From Stemphylium vesicarium (taxonomy: Eukaryota; Ascomycota; Dothideomycetes; Pleosporales; Pleosporaceae), in NCBI GenBank assembly GCA_004380135.1, contig QXCR01000064.1, positions 95,808 through 159,807 of the forward strand: 64,000 nucleotides of DNA, read 5' to 3'. Under the pieces are notes generated by a model. It had not been told where the DNA came from. It did no database searches and saw only the letters and a program-made list of their open reading frames with translations. A program made the position numbers and the translations under genes. Of this stretch, positions 1-11,378 are shown one piece after another (within the stretch, counting starts at the first letter, position 1; each line of letters begins with the position of its first letter).

Positions 1-273
1 AGGTAGCTGAGGCTGCCCAAGAGGGGCGCATGATGGAAATCTTTGGCGCGGGTACCGCTGCCATTGTCGCTCCCGTGCGAAAGATTAGCTGGAAGGGACA
101 GCTTGTCGATTGCGGGCTTGAGGACCACGTCGAGGCAGGCCCAATTGCGCAGCAAATGAAGGAATGGATGGAGGCGATCCAGTATGGTGACGAGGACCAC
201 CCATGGAGGTATGAAGGCTGCAATTATCACAGGGATGCATTCGCTGACACACAACAGTTACAAAGTAGTATAG
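1..273 (+). CDS. Branched-chain amino-acid aminotransferase, 3' end
   Basis: Only the C-terminal part is inside the window; it is open from base 3. The peptide contains EIFGAGTAAIV, the PLP-enzyme segment typical of fold-type IV branched-chain aminotransferases, and continues to a tail reading EDHPW. I infer a 49-bp intron at 209-257 (GT..AG); splicing 3-208 to 258-273 gives the expected end WSYKVV and a stop at 271-273. Without splicing the frame runs on into unrelated residues. The enzyme transfers amino groups between Leu/Ile/Val and 2-oxoglutarate. A second enzyme of the same pathway (BCKDH E2) lies at 9.7-11.4 kb. Confidence 0.88.
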
Positions 274-701
274 AGGATGGCATGTGGAGCTATAGAGTGA
301 TGCGAGCAAGAATAGAAAAACACGTCTCTTCCAGGAGATTTTTGAAAATAAATAAAAATTGAATGTGCCTCAAAGTGAGAGTCGATGTAGCGACTGGTGT
401 TGTGGTGATGATGGTGATGGTGGGGTAAATGCGCGGTGTGCCTGCATGACGTTCTCAGGGCGTTGCAGGCTAGTCCAGTGGTGGCTCCCAACCTCGCTCC
501 CACGCTGTCTTGCACGCTGTTTCAGCTCTCACATACACGCCCGGCGCATACCGACTCTTGCCAATTGCCAGTCCAGAGCTGCGTCGCTCGTCGTCGAGCC
601 TACTGGCAACCACTCGCAACACCTCCCACCGCATTCCCACCATGCTGGCCGACGCGCTCTGCCGCTTGGCAGCTGATGTTCCCAAAACAAGCCCACACAG
701 G
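274..701. other. Intergenic, BCAT to HMG-box gene
   Basis: This holds the 3' region of the aminotransferase and the leader of the HMG-box gene. A GATGGTGATGGTGG simple-sequence patch lies near 405-425. No further gene is supported. An upstream in-frame ATG at 510 could extend the next gene but would mask its presequence. Confidence 0.5.
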
Positions 702-1680
702 ATGCAGCAACTCACAAGCCTCGTGCGTCGCACGCTCCTCGCTCCCAATGCCGCCCACCCCGCCGCCGCCCTCTCACGTGCTTACGCGTCTGCCTTCTCT
801 GCCACTCGCTCGTATGCCACCACGACGCGCGAAACCAAACCCACGGCCACGGTGAAGAAGACGGTCAAGGCCGAAGCTGCCGCGAAGCCCGCGCCCAAGA
901 AGGCTGCATCCGCCAAGAAGCCAGCTGTAAATAAGACGGCCGTGGCAAAGAAGCCGGCTGCTAAGAAGAAGAAGAAGAAGAAGACGGCGGTAAAGAAGCC
1001 AGCTGCTAAAAAGAAGAAGGCGCGAGGACGTGCCAAGAAGGTGCTGACGGAAGAAGAGAAGGAAAAGGCTAAGATCCGGCAGTATCGCATCAAGGCCCTG
1101 AGAGAGCCTACGTCTCCGCGACCCGTATCAGCCTACAATGTCTTCCTCGGTGAAATCACTGCCGCGAAACCCGAAGGTGTTTCCTCAATGTCCGTCGTTA
1201 AAGGAGCCGTCGACAGGTTCAAGAACCTGACCCCCACTGAGCTTGAGCACTACAACCAAGTCGCCCGTCAGAGGAGTGAAGCCAGGAGGGCCGAATATCA
1301 GAAGTGGATCCAGAGCCACACCCCGCTCCAGATCAGAATCGCCAACATTGCCCGTGCCACGTTGCGAAGAAAGTTCGCCGATCAAAAGCATGGCCCTGCC
1401 CATACTGCCAAACTCCTAGATGACCGACATGTCAAACTCGCCCCCACTGGCTATATTCTCTTCTTCAAGGGCAGACACGCCAGCGGCGACATGAAGAACA
1501 TCAAGACCGTCGATGCAACTAAGCTCATTGCTAGCGAGTGGAAGGCATTGAGCCCTAGCGAGAAGAAGGTTCGTTTTGAGAAGAATCATGATGAAATCCA
1601 CGCTGACAAAAGTATAGAAATATCAAGACGAAGCCAAGGCTCTGAAGCAGCAGCAGCAGGAAGAAGCAGCCGCTGCTTAG
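702..1680 (+). CDS. Mitochondrial HMG-box DNA-packaging protein (Abf2-like)
   Basis: Exons 702-1568 and 1618-1680 give 309 residues. The N-terminus is Arg/Ala/Ser-rich without acidic residues (SLVRRTLLAP, RAYASAF, TRSYATTTR), a good mitochondrial presequence. Next comes a long Lys/Ala/Pro-rich linker, then two HMG-box-like regions: the first begins PRPVSAYNVFL, the second APTGYILFF and ends EWKALSPSEKKKYQDEAK. The 49-bp intron 1569-1617 starts with the unusual donor GTTCGT and has a CTGAC branch site. Splicing restores the end of the second box and a Gln/Ala-rich tail; the unspliced frame reads into non-HMG sequence. The likely role is mtDNA compaction and maintenance, known for Abf2/TFAM proteins. 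I chose the ATG at 702 because it puts the presequence at the N-terminus; the in-frame ATG at 510 is an alternative. Confidence 0.85.
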
Positions 1681-2228
1681 TTCTTCCGGATTACATGATC
1701 CACGCTGCACGCGAACCAATCCGCTACAGCGTCTCCGGTACTCTGAACCACAGAAATTTCCTTTGTCGATTACGACGGAGTCTCGATGACACTGTATTTG
1801 TCTAGTCTGGATACTAGACATGGTTTGGTGTCCTTCAGGTCATGTCGAGGAATGATAACAGCTTGTAGCACATACATGTTCGCTTAATCAGTTATGCTTT
1901 TTCTCAATCCCTCCTCTTCGTCACCACTGGCTGGAACCTATGGAGTGATGTCCCGTGCGAATGCAGCTAGCGCGCTTTTCCCTTATCTCTACGCCCTAGC
2001 CGCCATATGCAAGCCCAGCATGCTTGGCCATGCCACAAACAATCCCCAGGATACAGCAACACGTTCTTCCGCGGCAGATAAGCGTGCATTCGGAGATGCT
2101 TGACTGCGTCATTGACTAGGGTTCTCTTACGCCTTCCATATCCCTGCCCTCGAGATGGATAAGTTTACAGATCACGACAGCTACAGCCTCCCTTGAACTC
2201 TGTCTTCCCCACCTGATAAGATAAGAAG
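1681..2228. other. Intergenic, HMG-box to CLC gene
   Basis: Tandem spacing region with the HMG 3' region and the CLC promoter and leader. A 69-codon open frame at 1894 has no recognisable features and I do not call it a gene. Confidence 0.5.
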
Positions 2229-4822
2229 ATGGCATCAGATCTGGAAGGAAACGAACGTACACCGCTCCTTCGCCAAAACGGACGGTCGCACCTCCAACAA
2301 GAACAGGATGAGGAAGCCTTTTCGATCATCGCGTCCACTGTGACCAAGGAAGAACAGCAACTAGCCCGGAGTACAGTTGGAGAACGACTCCCATACAACG
2401 ATTATACTACCATCGACTGGTTACATGACCTCGTCTGGCTACCTTCCATCTCAAAATTACAAAAGTATAGTCTGACACCCCATCCAGGTCAAAGACTCAT
2501 ACCGTTACCGCTCTCTCCAGTCACGCCGTGGTATCCGCTATGCGCTGCTTCCCCTCTTCGACGCATGCTCTGGCTGGATCGCCGTGATCATCATCGGCGC
2601 ACTTACCGCGTGCGTAGCATTTCTCGTCGACATTGCCGTAGCCACAGTATCAGACTGGAAAGTGGGATACTGCTCTAGTCACGTATTTCGGAACCGCGAG
2701 GCGTGTTGTAAGAGCGAGAAGGCGTCTGGGTTCTTTAAAACGAGGGAGATTGGGGAAGACGGATGTGTAGAGTGGCAGGCATGGACGAGTGATTATACAA
2801 AGGGATTTGCGATTTACGTGGGTATGGCGCTGGCATTTGGGATTATAAGTTCGAGCATTACCATGGTGACGAAAACGACGCTGCCATCTGCATCTGATGC
2901 GCCACAGTCTTCTACTACAACGGCGACGAAATCCACCAACAGCAATGATTCCTCCACCCCGGGCAAAACAATGTACATGGCCTCCGGCTCCGGGATCCCC
3001 GAGATAAAAACCATCCTCTCAGGCTTCACAATCCCCTCCTTCCTCTCGCTCCGCGTGCTAATCGTAAAAGCCGTCGGTGCTATCTTCGCCGTCTCATCCG
3101 GTCTCTGCCTCGGTAAAGAGGGCCCCTTCGTCCACATCTCAACCTGCGTGGGCCACCTAACCGGGCGTCTCCTCCCCAAATACCGCGACAACGGACGCAA
3201 GATGCGGGAGCTGCTCAGCGCGGCGTGTTCGTCCGGTCTGAGTGTAGCCTTCGGCGCGCCGATTGGCGGCGTGCTATTCAGCTACGAGGAAATCTCAACC
3301 TATTTCCCGAGAAAAGTGCTGTGGCGCGCGTTCTTGTGTAGTCTTACTGCGGCTATGGTGCTAAGGGAGTTGAATCCCACGGGAACGGGGAAATTGGTGC
3401 TTTTTGAATCGGATTTCGAGGCAGACTACCGCGCTGTTCATTACTTGGTCTTTGTGCTTCTGGGGTTGGTGGGGGGTCTCTTTGGTGGCGCGTTTTGCAA
3501 ACTCAATTTTTTGTGGTCGAGGTGGTTTCGGGCGTTTCCGCTCATTAGGCGCAATCCTGTGCTCGAGGTTGCGCTTGTGGTGCTTATTACGGCGTTGTTG
3601 CAGTATCCGCATCCGCTTGTGCGCGAGCCGGGGGATATGGTGATTAAGAATTTGCTTGTGGACTGTGGAGACGGAAATGAGGTTTCTTCCAAGGCGTCTT
3701 GGGTGTGTTGGAATGAGGAGGATGGAGAGGCTGAAGAGATGAACTGGCGCTATGTGGGTTGGTTGGCTTATGGCACGTTGTCTAAACTCGTTCTTACGAC
3801 AATCACGTTTGGGGTCAAGGTACCCTCGGGCGTCATCATACCAGCTCTAGATGCGGGCGCGCTGTTCGGTCGTCTGGTAGGCCAGTTCGTCAAGGGTGTT
3901 AGTCCCGCCGTATTCGCCATGGTGGGCGCAGCTGCGTTTCTAGCAGGCGTATCACGTATGACCATATCTTTGGCTGTTATTGTAAGTCCTCATTTTCATT
4001 CTTTCTCCTGCCACCACACGAAAACTGACTTTGCGGTCCTATATGAGAACTACTAACCACAATGAACAGATGTTCGAACTAACATCCTCCCTCCCCTATA
4101 CCCTCCCCAGTATGCTCGCCATCCTCGTCGCAAAATGCACCGCCGACGCAATCTCCTCCGAAGGCGTCTACGACCTCGCCCAAACACTGCTCTCCCACCC
4201 GTTTCTCGACCCAGACGTCGCCATCTCCATCGTACGCAAGCAGACAAAGCGGCAAACTGTAGACGTCCTTATCCCACCTGAACGCACTATGCGCGAAATC
4301 ACCGTGCTGGTCCCTAGAAGTAATAAAGTGGGGTTAAGCGTGCTGAGGGAGAAGAGTGAGGCCTTGAGACGGAGGGGTTTGATGGATGCGGGACTCGTGC
4401 TTGTGCAGAGGAGATGTGGTGCTGGAGACTACGAGGTTAGGACTACAGAGGATATCGGTGTTCCTGTGTTGCAGGGTTACATCTCACAGTCTGAGCTGGA
4501 ATTTGGCTTAGACAAGCTCGTCCCCGCTGCTGCGCTGTTGACGTCGCAAGAGGATATTCAAGTCAGGCTATTGGGTCAACAGGTCGAGGACCTGGTTAGC
4601 CCTGGGAGCTTAGAGATGGATCTTACACCATTTGTGGATCGAACACCGTTGTCCATCTGTGCTAAAGCGCCGTTGGAGTATGCGGTCGAAATGTTTTCCA
4701 AGCTTGGACTGAGATGCTTGATGGTGACTGAAGAAGGAACAGGGAAATTAGTCGGCGTCATTATTAAGAAGAGACTAGTGGGCTACCTGGAGCATATTAG
4801 AGAACATGGACAAACCGAGTAG
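2229..4822 (+). CDS. CLC-family chloride/proton antiporter with CBS domains
   Basis: Three exons (2229-2432, 2488-3981, 4070-4822) give 816 residues. Splicing of 2433-2487 joins IDWLHDL to VKDSYR, and the 88-bp intron 3982-4069 joins SLAVI to MFELTSS, both as expected for eukaryotic CLCs. Signatures seen are GSGIPE, GKEGPFVH with the gating glutamate near residue 279, and FSYEEIS with the second, proton-transfer glutamate near 336. The latter points to an exchanger rather than a channel. Multiple hydrophobic segments form the membrane part. The last ~200 residues carry two CBS-like regions. Family knowledge: such proteins (yeast Gef1) acidify Golgi/endosomal or vacuolar lumen and affect cation and copper homeostasis. 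Location is inferred. The gene is convergent with beta-tubulin. Confidence 0.93.
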
Positions 4823-5100
4823 GGCCTTCAATAACAGTCAGTTCAGAAATCACTCGTGGAGCTGATTGATGTATGATAATTGATTACAGCATCTTTTCGC
4901 TAACAAGAAGTTCTAAGAGAATGGTGCCGTTGCCCGTGACGATGCTTTGTCGCGAGAAAGTAACTATCACTTCCGCAATATTGCATCCCGTGGGGCACGA
5001 CCCGATCGCTCAAAGCACGAATCGAATTGACAATATGGATGTTATCCGCATTTGCAATGTTCCAACAACCAAGCCCAGCGGGATTTCAGTCGTGACCAGC

Positions 5101-6679
5101 TTATTCTTCAGCCTCGAGAGGAGCCTCCTCGTCGTACTCCTCCTCACCCTCGGAGACGGAAGCCTCCTGGTATTGCTGGTACTCGGAGACCAAGTCGTTC
5201 ATGTTGGACTCAGCCTCAGTGAACTCCATCTCGTCCATACCCTCACCAGTGTACCAATGCAAGAAAGCCTTGCGCCTGAACATGGCAGTGAACTGGTCAC
5301 CAACACGCTTGAACAGCTCCTGGATAGAGGTGGAGTTACCGACGAAGGTGGAGGACATCTTCAGGCCGCGGGGAGGAATGGAGCAGAGGGCGGTCTGGAC
5401 GTTGTTGGGGATCCACTCAACGAAGTAGGAGGAGTTCTTGTTCTGGACGTTGCGCATCTGGTCCTCAACCTCCTTCATGGAGACCTTACCGCGGAAGTAG
5501 GCGGAGCAGGTCAGGTAGCGACCGTTGCGGAAGTCAGAGGCAGCCATCATGTTCTTGGGGTCGAACATCTGCTGGGTGAGCTCGGGAACAGTGACGGCGC
5601 GGAAGGAGTGGGCGCCGCGGCTGGTGAGAGGAGCGAATCCAACCATGAAGAAGTGGAGACGGGGGAAGGGAACCATGTTGACGGCCAGCTTCCTCAGGTC
5701 AGAGTTGAGCTGACCGGGGAAACGCAGGCAGGTGGTGACACCCGACATGACGGCGGAGACGAGGTGGTTCAGGTCGCCGTACGAGGGGTTGTTCAGCTTG
5801 AGGGTCCTCATGCAGATGTCGTAGAGAGCCTCGTTGTCAATGCAGAAGGTCTCGTCGGAGTTCTCAACCAGCTGGTGGATGGAGAGTGTGGCGTTGTAGG
5901 GCTCAACGACGGTGTCAGAGACCTTGGGGGAGGGGACGACCGAGTAAGTGGCCATCATGCGGTCGGGGAACTCCTCGCGGATCTTGGAGATCAGAAGCGT
6001 ACCCATACCGGCACCAGTACCACCACCGAGGGAGTGGGTGATCTGGAAACCCTGGAGGCAGTCGCAGCCCTCGGCCTCACGGCGCACGACATCGAGGACC
6101 TGGTCGACCAGCTCAGCACCCTCAGTGTAATGACCCTTTGCCCAGTTGTTACCAGCACCAGACTGGCCGAAGACGAAGTTGTCGGGGCGGAACAGCTGGC
6201 CGAAGGGGCCAGCGCGGACGGCGTCCATGGTACCGGGCTCGAGGTCAACGAGAACGGCACGGGGCACGAACTTGTTGTTGGAGGCCTGCTGTATATCAGT
6301 ATTGGTCTTTTATCTGTTGCATGCGTAGTCGAGTGACATACTTCGTTGAAGTAGACGTTCATGCGCTCGAGCTGGAGGTCCGAGGTACCATTGTAGACAC
6401 CGGAGCCGTCGAGGCCATGCTCGCCGGAGATGGTCTGCCAGAAGGCGGCACCGATTTGGTTACCCTGCGATGGTGGTTAGCAATCGTCTCCATGGCGCCG
6501 TGTGAAGGGGGGAAGAGCTTACGCATTGACCGGTCTGAAGGTGAACCTGTGGGAGAGAATCGTCGTTAGCTGTCTGGTTCGCAATCTCTTGTTGTCCCTG
6601 AATGCAGCCTATCGCGCGTTGTTGCCCCGCGCCCGCTGCACTCGGGAGGGGATACTCAGATACGTACAATCTCACGCAT
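5101..6679 (-). CDS. tub2: Beta-tubulin
   Basis: Four exons on the minus strand: 6668-6679 (MREI), 6523-6546, 6342-6464 and 5101-6285, giving exactly 447 residues, the usual length. The tiny first exon and intron positions match fungal beta-tubulins. The GTP-binding GGGTGAGMG loop is at residues 140-147 and the acidic tail ends EEYDEEAPLEAEE. It polymerises with alpha-tubulin in microtubules. Benzimidazole-contact residues: His6, Ala165, Glu198, Phe200, Leu240 and Met257 are the sensitive-type residues, but residue 167 is Tyr (codon TAC) where most ascomycetes have Phe. A strong GTG-rich antisense open frame (4873-6336, plus strand) is a codon-bias shadow. Confidence 0.98.
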
Positions 6680-7183
6680 GATGGCGGTTGGGGAAGAGGG
6701 TAATTGGAAAGTACTGGGATGAGAATGTCAGGAGAGCTGGGTTGAGGCTGGTCGATGGGCGCTGGTGGTGCTGGTGTGGAGAGCAAGAGGAGCAGAAGCG
6801 GTGAGTGCGTTAAAGATCTCTGTGGATCCGCACAGGCCCTCGTCGGCGCTAACGCTATTTACTAACAACGCGCGACAGGCACCAGCTTTTGCCCGCGGCA
6901 CGAGTACCTAGGTACCGAGTCAAGATATACACGCACTAGGGGGGGAGGGTGAGGTGAAAGAGCCTGTATTGCTGCGCCGTTGCAGCCTATGTAGTTGTCT
7001 TGTCTATCTGTTCTATAGCGTGGCGCGCAGCAATTGCCGCCAAAGGGGCTGTCGCTGCGGCACTCCTTCCATCCCAACTGACCCGTTCTTGGGCGGACCG
7101 ACTGTCCTTACAGCGGAATACCGCACAACGCTTATACCGCGAGCACAACATAACCCACTGCAACTTGCAAGTCTAACCCCTTC
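6680..7183. other. Beta-tubulin leader and promoter region
   Basis: Lies upstream of the minus-strand tubulin start and downstream of the ceramidase stop. It has short C/T-rich patches. No gene is supported. Confidence 0.5.
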
Positions 7184-8327
7184 TTACAGCTCCTTCTTCC
7201 TTGACCCGCTCGCACCACCATTAGCTGCTGCGCTCTGTCTTTTGACCACCTCTGGCATCGTCCAAATGTTGGGCCAAACCAGCTCGTACTCGTCTTGTCT
7301 GTAGTTGAGGCAGTGTCGGAGCCAGACGCCCCATACAATGTAAAAGTACGCTCCAGTTCCTGTCATGAGATGCCTAGACTAGTCAGCTTTCGTCGCTTGA
7401 GCCGCGTGCAGAGAGTACTCACCACCACCCATGGCCCTCCAATACAAAACCCCAGGGCATGCCAATTTCCCTCCGCCAGTGGATGAGCTGCGAGCAATGC
7501 TCGTTGTCGAGATGCCAAACACCGAAGCCGCCCAAGAAGATACTGAGACCGAACCCAATCATCTTCCACATCGTGCTGAGAATCTCCTCGTCTCGCTGAT
7601 CCTCCCTTTGCTGCACCGCCTTTATGCTACCGTTCGGGCGCGGGTTCCCTGCTTCTCTCTCCTTGGAACGGAACCGTGGACGTATGTTGACCTCCATCAC
7701 ATACATGGCGCGAAACAATACGATTGCTGTAAGGATCGCGTACGCGTTCTGATGGAAGGTCGGATCTTGCAGGTAGTGGTAGTAGAGTGTAATAAACACG
7801 GCGAGGGACACAAGACCGATAGCCAGTATCGTTGAATACAGTCGTGACTTTCCATACGAGAATGTCGCAAAGTTCATCAGACACGTAGTGTAGATCATCG
7901 AGAGCTCATCGACAAGCTGCATAGGGTCTATAGCGCATCAGGACTTGCTTCACCAGCGTTTCTTTGTCGCTACACGTACATTTCAATGTCGCGTGAAACA
8001 GAAAACTACCACTTCCGACAAGCAGATAGCCAATAAAGGCAACGAGAAAGACTGTGTCATGTCCATTCTTCAAGCAATTGCGTATGCCCTTGGCAGCGAG
8101 GTACATGAACAACAGGTTCGTGAGCGTGTTGATCATCTCAGCCGCATAGTGAGTGACAACGTAGTTCTTCAGATTGTCAGCAATATCCTCTCTCTCCACC
8201 CCATCTATCTAGGGACATCCACACACACCTCTTCACACCAGTCGAGAGTAGACGTGACAGGTGAAAACCAGCCGTCCTGTTCAGGCGGATAAGGTATCGA
8301 CGGCAGATGAGAGAATAGCGCAGCCAT
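7184..8327 (-). CDS. Alkaline ceramidase (Ypc1/Ydc1/ACER family)
   Basis: Four exons (8229-8327, 7980-8166, 7423-7927, 7184-7373) give 326 residues. The protein starts MAALFSHLPSIPYPP and soon shows TSTLDWCEENYVVT, the family's N-terminal block. Catalytic residues fit ACER spacing: Ser87 and His91 (SFLFH), Asp102 (QLVDELS, 11 residues after the His as in ACER3), and His261/His265 (HGWWH), which would bind zinc. About seven hydrophobic segments indicate an ER/Golgi membrane enzyme that hydrolyses (phyto)ceramide to sphingoid base and fatty acid. The last intron (7374-7422) splits a Trp codon and is needed to form the GWWHLMTG block. It is transcribed divergently from the prefoldin gene. Confidence 0.93.
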
Positions 8328-8759
8328 TTTGCCGTATTGTAAACTCGAAAAGAAAAAAAAGCGAGACTGATGAGGATGCAAGAAACGATGGATTGTCCCA
8401 CCCTAGACATCGAACTGGTATCTAGTTCCGGACTTTGCGGAAGGAAAAAGATGCGACGACGAGAAAGTGAGGTCAATGCTTCAAACAACAAAAACCGCAC
8501 CGCATCAACACGCCATGCAGTCTAACGTGAAGTGCGAAGGGGTGACGGCGCAGTTGCAATCTTGCCCGTTGCCAACTCCTTACGTCTAGCACACGTGGGG
8601 GAAAGGTTGCGAGCAGTAGCGGTGCTGTTTTCGGTGTGAATTTGTGAGCCAATCACGTCGCCGCAGGGCCTCGCAACTGCCGAACCGAGAGAAAGCTTGA
8701 GCAGCCGCCCTTTCAACTCACGAGAGTGCCGGACATTGTCAACGCCAAGTATCGCCACC
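8328..8759. other. Divergent promoter, ceramidase / prefoldin
   Basis: 432 bp between two divergently transcribed genes, serving both. No further gene is supported. Confidence 0.5.
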
Positions 8760-9237
8760 ATGTCTATGCCAAACGAAGCATTGCAGAAGGTATGTGGCCG
8801 TTGTATGTGGTGTTGAGGAGGGTATGATTCTGACAAAACCAGGTCCTGCAGGAGATCAGCCAGAAGAAGGCCTTCGCCGAGCAGCAACTCGTCATCGTCA
8901 AACAACAAAAGGCTGCCCGGACACGAGAAGGTCGCATGCTGCAGCTTACCTCGTCCGAGGTCGCCTCTCTGCCTGAAGACACAAAGGTGTACGAGGGTGT
9001 CGGAAAGATGTAAGTTGTATCCCCATCTGCCTCGTGACTGCGGGGAACATCAGATGCTGATCAACTCCTTCCAGGTTCGTCTGTACACCTATCCCAGACG
9101 TACAGAAAAGACTGAAGGATGAGAGTGACGCTCTGACAAAAGAAATGAGCAACTTGGACAAGAAAGAGGATTACCTAGAGAAGACGTACACGAACAGCAA
9201 GAACAGCCTGGAGCAGGTACTCAAGGGCGCTGCCTAA
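8760..9237 (+). CDS. PFD1: Prefoldin subunit 1
   Basis: Three exons (8760-8789, 8843-9009, 9075-9237) give 119 residues, the normal size. The protein is almost wholly heptad-patterned coiled coil: an N-terminal helix (LQEISQKKAFAEQQL), a central hairpin region with FVCTPIPDV, and a C-terminal helix (LTKEMSNLDKKEDYLEK). This matches a beta-class prefoldin, subunit 1. The hexameric prefoldin chaperone captures nascent actin and tubulin and passes them to CCT. The first exon encodes only ten residues; the second intron (65 bp) splits a Met codon. Confidence 0.88.
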
Positions 9238-9683
9238 TCTTGAATTGAGCGGCGGTGCATCGGAGGTAGTGGAAGATCGAACTCTGGGAAGAGGGTAACG
9301 AGATAGCCAATGCCGGTGCGTTTATATGTCACTTGTCATGAATACGCACCCTTCTTTCGAGCATGTGGTGCCTTTCTGGCTCGATCTTGCAAATGGAAGA
9401 GGCGTCGGCGACCAAAAGTTTCTGTATCCTACAACTGTAGCGAGACACAAAATCCGTCTCACACTCTTCACGTTTTCAGCAGCTTGTGCATCTAGGAAAC
9501 GCGTAGTGGGGTAGTAAACAACCCCTAGCAAACTTCCTTCAATGGGAAACCCCAAGCGAATGGTACATCCACGCACCTATCATATCTGCATGCACACGAA
9601 ACAGAACATCGGGTGCATAGTGCTGTGAAACTGTAGAAAAATGCATTTGGTCTGCTTTTAACTTTTAGTACTACTCAAGTCTG
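9238..9683. other. Convergent intergenic, prefoldin / BCKDH E2
   Basis: 3' regions of two convergent genes. Only short unsupported open frames are present. Confidence 0.5.
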
Positions 9684-11378
9684 TTACCGCATCCTCACAA
9701 GCATGCCCTCTACACCCTCAATGCACTTTCTGACTTCATCTGCCGCCCTTGCAACATACGCTCCGTCGACTACCCTGTGGTCGGCACTCCAGCTGAAGAC
9801 GCATTCCTCCCTCTTCATCAGCTCTCCGTTTTCTCCAAAAGCAGGGACTACTCTCGCTTTACCAATACCTAGTATGCCAACTTGCGGTCCCACGATTACA
9901 GGCGCGACAGTGCCTCCGCCAATGCTGCCAATGTTGCTGATGGTGAAAGTCGCACCCGTGAGATCGGCAGATGTGAGCTTACCAGAGCGAGCGAGCGAGC
10001 TCAGACGTTGAATCTCTTGAGCTAGAGAAGCGATGCTGTGATTTTGAACATTCTTGATGACAGGCACCAGGAGCCCCGAAGGCGAGTCCACAGCGATTCC
10101 AATGTTGTGGCTCCCCTTTAGTATCATCTGGGGCTTGTCCGGATTGGTAGTCGTGTCTAAGTGGGAGTTGAGTAGCGGGAATTGTTGGAATGTAAGTGAG
10201 ACGGCTTTGATGATGATTGGTAATGGTGTAATGCGGTCCGGTTTCTCACGACCCGTGTTGTACTTTTTGCGCAGGGATGTCAGAGAGCTGAAATCCACGG
10301 CGTCGGTATAGAGAAAATGTGGTATTGACAAGGACTTGGTCATTTGCTTGAACATGCCGGACTGTACTGGCGTGAAAGGCTTGACCTGGTCTTCCAATTG
10401 TTGTGTTGGGAGTGGTGTGGGTGCTGATGTCGCTGGTGGTGCGCTTGCCATCTGCTTAGCAGATTCGACGTACCGTTGGACATCGTCTTTGAGTACACGA
10501 CCTTCTTTGCCTGTGCCTTCTATGTCTTCAATCTTGAGCTTATGTTCCTTGATCATATGCCGTACGGCTGGCGTTGCGAGCGACGCATGCTTGCCTGGTT
10601 CTCGTTTTACCGGCGACCCCGCTTGAGATGGTTCCGACGGCAGAGCCGCGCTTTGATCTGAGGCAGGCACGTCTCGGTTGGTAGCCTTGGTATCATTTCT
10701 GCCCAGTTCAATTCCTTGTTTTTGTGACTCTGGACTTTTCGGTGCGTTTTGCTCGGGTTGCTTGCCTCCGGCTCCGGTGAGCAGCGCCTCGTCGTCTTGT
10801 TTGCCCGATCCTCCGTTGAGTAAGGCTTCATCGGCAGCCGAGATCTCGCTTTGGATGTCGATGTCTACTAAGGGCTTTTACTGTCAGCTTAGATGCGCGC
10901 GGAAATGGGGGGCAGAACTACCTTTCCAACCCGAGCCATATCGTCTGGTTCATAGTACAGCTTCTTGATAACGCCATCGAATCGCGAGGTGATCTACACG
11001 CCTTAGCCAATGTTTTTCGAGCGAATTGATAGATACATACCTCAACAGATGCTTTGTCCGATTGCACCTCGCAAATGGGATCGAATTGCTCAACGCGCGC
11101 TCCTGGCTTAACGAACCACTGGATGACCTGGCATTCGGTGATACCTATGCACAGCATGCTTAGCTCCTGTCACTATTTCCTTCACTCGAGTACTTACCTT
11201 CCCCAATATCTGCGAGCAAGTATGGCTTGACCACTAGTAATCTCCTTGTTTCCCGGAATCCTCTTCTTTGTTCGTGTATGCGCGTGTTTACAGTTCTTGA
11301 GGCGGTAATTGATGCCCGCTGGGCGAGGTTTGATCGGGAGAATAGGCGCGATGCCTCTCTGCTTGCAAAGGACTTCAT
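9684..11378 (-). CDS. Branched-chain alpha-keto acid dehydrogenase E2 (lipoamide acyltransferase)
   Basis: Four exons (11198-11378, 11041-11144, 10922-10993, 9684-10874) give 515 residues. Order: an Arg/Ser-rich mitochondrial presequence (about 1-45); a lipoyl domain starting at PYLLADIGEG with SDKASVE, so Lys91 carries the lipoate; a flexible linker; a peripheral subunit-binding domain around 215-255 (ASLATPAVRHM); and the catalytic acyltransferase domain ending DHRVVDG (His485, Asp489). ITECQVIQWFV and the linker pattern favour the branched-chain E2 over pyruvate or 2-oxoglutarate E2. It moves acyl groups from branched keto acids to CoA in the mitochondrial matrix, downstream of the aminotransferase at the left edge. 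Confidence 0.95.

Noticed and set aside
510..701. N-terminal extension of the HMG-box protein from the ATG at 510
   Set aside because: It would bury a good mitochondrial presequence; the ATG at 702 is the better start.
4873..6336. 487-codon open frame on the plus strand, Val/Gly/Leu-rich
   Set aside because: It is exactly antisense to beta-tubulin; codon bias of the real gene keeps this frame open.
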